The translations under genes were made by a program, and so were the position numbers. This document shows positions 60,136 to 64,000 of a stretch of 64,000 nt of DNA, in pieces; position 1 is the stretch's first letter; each line of letters starts with the position of its first letter. The stretch spans positions 372,001 through 436,000 of the forward strand of contig NZ_OY725717.1 of NCBI RefSeq assembly GCF_963360655.1. Direction: 5' to 3'. The stretch is from Collinsella aerofaciens (lineage in GTDB: Bacteria; Actinomycetota; Coriobacteriia; Coriobacteriales; Coriobacteriaceae). The notes beneath the pieces are model-generated. The model saw only the letters and a list, made by a program, of their open reading frames with translations. It made no database searches and was not told the DNA's origin.

Positions 60136-60717
60136 CTAGCGCCTCGCATGGGCGCCGATCGGCCGAGTCGCATGGCGCACCAACGCCGCTGCCAGCAATA
60201 CCAACAGCATGGCGGTGACATAGCCCGCAGCATCGAATCCTAAATCGATAACGTCGAAATGCCTGCCGGGAACAAAGATCTTATGCACCTGGTCGCCAAC
60301 GGAGCAGGCAGCGCAAAAGAGAAACACAGGCACGCAACGGGAACACACACTCCATGGACGCCTGGAAAAGCAGACCACGATCACCGAGGCGACCAATCCG
60401 ACGAAGAAAAACTCTACGGTATGGGCGACGCGACGGACGTTTGCGCCTACCCACATGCGAATGGAAGCAAGTCGACCAGGCTGGACCGTCGAGGCAGCCG
60501 GATTGGTACTCTCAGTCATGCCGTCCCCCGCCTGAATTTCACCCGTGATGCCGGTAGCCTGAACGCCCGTAGCCTGGCCCTCCACCACACGCGCGGTGGA
60601 CTCGCTCAGCAACGACGTCTCCACCGCATTTTGCTCCGTCAGCACCCAGATGCCCGCCAGCGTTGCAGCGAACAGAACGATCGCGGTCCATCCGATTATT
60701 TGTTTTACGCGCGCCAA
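60136..60717 (-). CDS. VanZ-like family membrane protein
   Basis: The 193-residue protein has a first helix at about 7-24, an outer segment of roughly 60 residues rich in Gly/Thr/Ser, and three more helices. The VanZ signature is present in RRVAHTVEFFFVGL and in DQVHKIFVPGRHFDVIDLGFDAAGY. VanZ homologues give low-level teicoplanin resistance in enterococci, but most have unknown function. I chose TTG 60717, 7 nt after a perfect GGAGG site; an ATG at 60759 would place that site inside the gene. Confidence 0.8.
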   Translation of the reverse strand: MARVKQIIGWTAIVLFAATLAGIWVLTEQNAVETSLLSESTARVVEGQATGVQATGITGEIQAGDGMTESTNPAASTVQPGRLASIRMWVGANVRRVAHTVEFFFVGLVASVIVVCFSRRPWSVCSRCVPVFLFCAACSVGDQVHKIFVPGRHFDVIDLGFDAAGYVTAMLLVLLAAALVRHATRPIGAHARR

Positions 60718-60821
60718 GGGCCAACCTCCTTTTTTGAATATCAGCGAGTGTAGCCCCAAATGGCATCGTCACCGTATCAAAATTTGAATCGCAACAGGAA
60801 GCGACAAAGCGACGCAAACCC

Positions 60822-61427
60822 CTACCCCGCCTCGCGCATCCAGCGATCGAACGTCCCCACGCACACGCCCAGGCACTTTGCCGCCTGGCTGCGGGTAATA
60901 TCGCCCGCCTCATAGCTATCGCGCACCAGCTCAAACTGAGGAGGGCACGGCTTGCGAGGTCGACCGAAACGGACCCCTCGCGCCCGCGCCGCTGCAATTC
61001 CCTCCGCTTGGCGCCGATGGATATTCTCGCGCTCTACCTGCGCCACGTAGCTCAGCAGTTGCAGCACAATATCGGCAATCAGGACGTTGGTCACATCCGG
61101 CGCGCCGCTGGCCCTAGCGCGCGTGTCAAGCAATGGCATGTCCAACACCACAATGGCAACCCCGAGCTCCTTGGTAATGCGTCGCCATTCCTCAAGAATC
61201 TCGGAGTAATTACGGCCAAGTCGGTCGATAGAAAGCACCACCAGTACGTCCCCGTCTCCCAGGACGTGCAGCAGCTCGCGATAACGCGGTCGATCGAAGT
61301 CCTTGCCGCTCGCATGGTCGGCATAAATATTCGCCGAGCCCACGCCATAGGCGCCCAGCGCATCCAGCTGCCGATTAAGGTTCTGATCGCGCGAACTCAC
61401 CCGCGCATAACCGTACACCGTCGCCAT
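60822..61427 (-). CDS. Serine recombinase (resolvase/invertase type)
   Basis: The 201-residue protein has the small serine recombinase catalytic domain: YARVSSRDQNLNRQLDAL with the nucleophile serine at about 11, DRPRYRELL, and the IDRLGRNYSEILEEW arginine motif (about 78-92). The E helix VERENIHRRQAEGIAAARARG leads to a C-terminal helix-turn-helix (ITRSQAAKCLGVCVGTFDRWM). Hin/TnpR-type enzymes invert or resolve DNA at paired sites. No transposase partner is next to it. ATG 61427 was chosen over an upstream start. Confidence 0.93.
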   Translation of the reverse strand: MATVYGYARVSSRDQNLNRQLDALGAYGVGSANIYADHASGKDFDRPRYRELLHVLGDGDVLVVLSIDRLGRNYSEILEEWRRITKELGVAIVVLDMPLLDTRARASGAPDVTNVLIADIVLQLLSYVAQVERENIHRRQAEGIAAARARGVRFGRPRKPCPPQFELVRDSYEAGDITRSQAAKCLGVCVGTFDRWMREAG

Positions 61428-61447
61428 CTCATCCCCGCTTTCTTGTA

Positions 61448-61484
61448 AACCTGCCAAAAAGGGACAGGTTTATTTTGGTAGGTT
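61448..61484. repeat. Inverted repeat upstream of the serine recombinase
   Basis: AACCTGCCAAAA and TTTTGGTAGGTT flank AGGGACAGGTTTA, which shares the GGGACAGGT core with family E. It starts 20 nt before the recombinase start, so it could be an operator or recombination site. Confidence 0.5.
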
Positions 61485-61544
61485 TTACCTCTCAAATAGC
61501 AGGTAAGCGGGCGGCCGAGCAGACGGCAAGGTAGCCACGATTCA

Positions 61545-61577
61545 AATGCGAAGGGCGGTCCCGAAAGGCCGCCCTCC
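61545..61577 (-). terminator. Hairpin after rnr
   Basis: Stem AGGGCGG / CCGCCCT about 30 nt beyond the rnr stop, without a clear T run on the minus strand. Confidence 0.45.
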
Positions 61578-61604
61578 GCTCTCTCGCCACGAGTCGGGAT
61601 TTAG

Positions 61605-63740
61605 CTAATGGATAAGCTTAAAGTCCAAGTGCCCACGCGTGGTATTGACGCGCGAGACCTCGATAATCACGCGCTGCCCCAGCTCGTAACGGGTGCCCGT
61701 GTCGGCACCTGTGAGCGTTAGCGCGTCCTCGTCGAACTCGAACCACTCGTTGCCCAGGCTCTTAATTGAAACCAGGCCCTCGACCTGTGTTAGGTCCAAG
61801 CGCACAAAGAGGCCCATGCTGCTAACCCACGAGACGGTTCCGGCATAGCGCTCACCCAGACGGTCCTCATAGTACTGGGCAATCTTGATCTTTTGCGTCG
61901 CATGGCTGGCGGCATCTGCCGCGCGCTCGGCATCGCTACATGCGCGGCAGATCTGCGGCAGAATGCGCGGCAGCGACTCGCGCCCCTTACCGATCAGCCG
62001 CGGCGTACGGACCAAGGCGTCCTTGCCGCCGAGCTGCTCATAGGCCAACTGCAGTTTGAGCACGCGGTGCACCACCAGATCGGGGTAGCGACGGATGGGA
62101 CTCGTAAAGTGACAGTAGCACGGCGCGGCGAGCGCAAAGTGGCCCTCGTTGCGCGGCTTGTACAGCGCGCGCTGCATGCTGCGCAGAAGCAGCGTGTTGA
62201 CGAGCGGTGCGTTGGCCGTACCGGCGGCAGCATCAACTGCAGCCTGCAGCTCATCGGGGCTCCCCAGGGCAATACCGGCAGCACGGCGATCGTCGATGAT
62301 GCCTAGCTGCGCCAGCGCAACGGCAGCACCGTGCAGGCTATCGGGGCTCGGATCCTCATGCACACGATAGCAGGCCTCGATATCACGGTCTGCCAGCCAC
62401 TCTGCAACGCACTCGTTGGCGAGCAGCATGGCTTCCTCGATAAGCGACGTGGCACACGAACGCTCACGCGCCACAATCTGCACGGGCACTCCGTCCTCAT
62501 CCAATAGAGCGCGAATCTCGGCTGTGTCAAAATCGACTGAGCCGCGGGCGCGACGAATACGACGGCGAAGTTCGGCGAGTTCGTTAGCGGCGACAAGGAA
62601 ATCGCCGAGGTCGATGTTGTAGCCGCGGGCGGCCTCCTCGCACGCAAGACCGCGCTCAAGCGCTTCCTCGCGCGAGGTCTCGGCAGCCGCAACATCCTCG
62701 GCTGCACCCTCCAGCACCGAATACTCAACCGCGCCGGCACGCACCAGCAGCGCCTCGGCGCCGTCATAGTCCATACGCACACGCGAGCGAATCACGCTGG
62801 GATACGGATCGTAATGCCGCACGCGACCCTGCGCATCGAGCTCGATATCGACGGTAAACGCAAGACGGTCCTCGTCAGGGCGAAGCGAGCACAGGTCACA
62901 GGACAGGCGTTCGGGCAGCATGGGAAGCACGCGATCGGCCAGATACACCGATGTCGTACGATGGCGAGCCTCAAGATCGATATGCCCGTCCCAAGCCACA
63001 TAGTGTGAAACGTCGGCGATATGCACACCCAGCTTGTAGCCACCCTCGGGCGTACGCTCCAGCGAAATGGCATCGTCAAAGTCGCGCGCGTCGACCGGGT
63101 CGATCGTGATGACAAAGCGGTCGCGCAGATCGCGGCGGAGCGGGTCCTTAAGCGCCGCGGACACATCGAGCGAAAGCCCCTCGGCCTCGTCCAGCGCGGC
63201 CTCGGGATAGCTATCGGTATAGCCGTAACGCGCCATCACATATTGAACGCCCAAATCGGGCGCGTCATCTCCGCCAATGCGGCGTTCAATCGTCACGGTG
63301 CCCGATTCCAGGCGCGTCGGGTAGGTCAAAATGTGCGCGACAACAGCATCACCCGGGTGGACGCCCAGACGATCCGCCGAGGTATCCTCGGGCAGAATGA
63401 AGAAGTCGGCCTTCAGACGCGAATCGAGCGGCTCAATCACACCGAGCGGACCGGCGGTCTGGTACGTGCCCACCACGCTTATGGCTGCACGCTCAACCAC
63501 GCCCTCGATCACGGCGCGCCGCTCACCGTGCGGGCTGTTCTTAATGCTCACGGCAACGGTATCGCCATCCATGATCTCGCGCTTACCGCGGCCCATGACC
63601 TTGTAGTCGCCATTCTCGGTTATGACATAGGCACTGTGCTCATGGAGCTGCACGCGCCCGGTCAGGCTCGGACGGCGTTCGCTGCGCACCGGCCCGCGCT
63701 TATTGCGAGCTCCACGCTTATGCTTGTTATTGCGCCCCAT
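61605..63740 (-). CDS. rnr: Ribonuclease R (RNB family)
   Basis: RNase R degrades structured RNA 3' to 5' and works with SmpB/tmRNA in stalled mRNA decay. The 711-residue protein has a basic N-terminus (RNNKHKRGARNKRG), cold-shock-like OB folds, the RNB catalytic block (TIDPVDARDFDDAISLE with the metal-binding aspartates, about 215-230), the SPIRRYPDLVVHR segment (about 577) and a C-terminal S1 domain (YAGTVSWVSSMGLFVRL). ATG 63740. smpB lies 8.6 kb away on the same strand, more distant than usual, with the MurNAc and other genes between. Confidence 0.96.
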   Translation of the reverse strand: MGRNNKHKRGARNKRGPVRSERRPSLTGRVQLHEHSAYVITENGDYKVMGRGKREIMDGDTVAVSIKNSPHGERRAVIEGVVERAAISVVGTYQTAGPLGVIEPLDSRLKADFFILPEDTSADRLGVHPGDAVVAHILTYPTRLESGTVTIERRIGGDDAPDLGVQYVMARYGYTDSYPEAALDEAEGLSLDVSAALKDPLRRDLRDRFVITIDPVDARDFDDAISLERTPEGGYKLGVHIADVSHYVAWDGHIDLEARHRTTSVYLADRVLPMLPERLSCDLCSLRPDEDRLAFTVDIELDAQGRVRHYDPYPSVIRSRVRMDYDGAEALLVRAGAVEYSVLEGAAEDVAAAETSREEALERGLACEEAARGYNIDLGDFLVAANELAELRRRIRRARGSVDFDTAEIRALLDEDGVPVQIVARERSCATSLIEEAMLLANECVAEWLADRDIEACYRVHEDPSPDSLHGAAVALAQLGIIDDRRAAGIALGSPDELQAAVDAAAGTANAPLVNTLLLRSMQRALYKPRNEGHFALAAPCYCHFTSPIRRYPDLVVHRVLKLQLAYEQLGGKDALVRTPRLIGKGRESLPRILPQICRACSDAERAADAASHATQKIKIAQYYEDRLGERYAGTVSWVSSMGLFVRLDLTQVEGLVSIKSLGNEWFEFDEDALTLTGADTGTRYELGQRVIIEVSRVNTTRGHLDFKLIH

Positions 63741-63786
63741 GGCGCCTCCTAACTATCGATTGCGAACTCCAAAGAGTCTACCCAAA

Positions 63787-63820
63787 TGATTCGCTTTCCT
63801 GCCGTCCCCTAGGGATCAAA
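63787..63820. repeat. Family D half element
   Basis: TGATTCGCTTTCCTGCCGTC followed by CCCTAGGGATCA matches one arm of the full copies at 1692 and 25211. Confidence 0.6.
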
Positions 63821-63852
63821 AAACGGGCCGCCCCATAAGAGACGACCCGTTG
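63818..63852 (-). terminator. Terminator after ftsX
   Basis: On the minus strand ACGGG...CCCGT is followed by TTTTTTGATC. The T run is shared with the family D half element. Confidence 0.7.
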
Positions 63853-63875
63853 GAAGGGATGAATTCCAGGCATGC

Positions 63876-64000
63876 CTACACGCGCAGGTAGCGGCGCATG
63901 GCGATGGCAGAACCAAAGAAACCGATAATCACGCCGACCAGAATCAGCGCAGCATAGGTCACCAAGTAGTACTGCATCGGCAGGGCAAACGACATCCAGC
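63876..64000 (-). CDS. ftsX: FtsX cell-division permease, C-terminal end
   Basis: Only the last 41 residues are present: WMSFALPMQYY, a membrane helix VTYAALILVGVIIGFFGSAIA, and the ending MRRYLRV. The final helix followed by an R-rich end (SAIAMRRYLRV) is typical of FtsX. Position upstream of rnr/smpB also fits. With so little sequence, another FtsX-like permease cannot be excluded. Confidence 0.7.
   Translation of the reverse strand, partial: WMSFALPMQYYLVTYAALILVGVIIGFFGSAIAMRRYLRV

Noticed and set aside
60136-60717. Glycopeptide resistance gene
   Set aside because: It has the VanZ signature, but no vanHAX or regulator genes are present and most VanZ-like proteins are not resistance genes.

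Overview
The window looks like a chromosome segment of a gut Coriobacteriia (Actinomycetota), most likely Collinsella or a close relative. I infer this from the high GC content, the anaerobic redox genes ([FeFe]-hydrogenase, rubredoxin, EFR1 ferredoxin), the PTS and cell-wall salvage genes, and the gene order ftsX - rnr - smpB. The genus is an inference; no search was run.

Layout. 1-5.9 kb: a partial AddB-like nuclease gene, a YerC/TrpR-like regulator, a small holin-like membrane protein, an Rrf2 regulator divergent from cysK, and mnmA. 5.9-7.2 kb: an IS3-type element. 7.3-18.7 kb: M42 peptidase, FucO-like dehydrogenase, a DUF1275 membrane protein, a YgiQ radical-SAM protein, a beta-glucoside PTS/GH1 operon with a divergent AraC regulator, a CPBP protease and an orphan RelB-like antitoxin. 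18.9-25 kb: a four-gene operon of a NuoF/GltD-like flavoprotein, [FeFe]-hydrogenase, a lipoprotein binding protein and a fused ABC permease-ATPase. 25.3-30.5 kb: EFR1 ferredoxin, an IS256-type element and a DEAD-box helicase. 31-34.2 kb: an FHA protein and a membrane Ser/Thr kinase. 34.6-37.8 kb: a copper module (copA, copZ-like, csoR). 38-42.3 kb: zinc-ribbon protein, amidohydrolase, AbiEi/DUF559-like protein, unknown gene. 42.7-50.7 kb: gltBD and an Nramp transporter. 50.7-54.2 kb: an IS200 element, rubredoxin, flavin reductase, smpB, a TPR protein, tRNA-Glu and tRNA-Gln. 54.4-60 kb: a small unknown gene, an ArsC/Spx-like protein and the MurNAc salvage operon (rpiR pseudogene, murQ, murP, mupG). 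60.1-64 kb: VanZ-like protein, serine recombinase, rnr and the end of ftsX.

The most unusual content is between the genes. At least six unrelated families of palindromic elements fill the intergenic gaps. The most striking (family A) is a hairpin of exactly 59 nt. It occurs singly or in tandem arrays of 2-4 copies with starts 80-81 nt apart, and paired changes in some copies keep the arms complementary. Family B is exactly 67 nt. Each of the three insertion sequences sits in or against a different palindrome family: IS3 in B, IS256 between the arms of C, IS200 cutting a family A unit. Removing the IS3 element and one 3-bp target duplication restores a 67-bp B unit exactly.

No CRISPR array, rRNA or prophage was seen.
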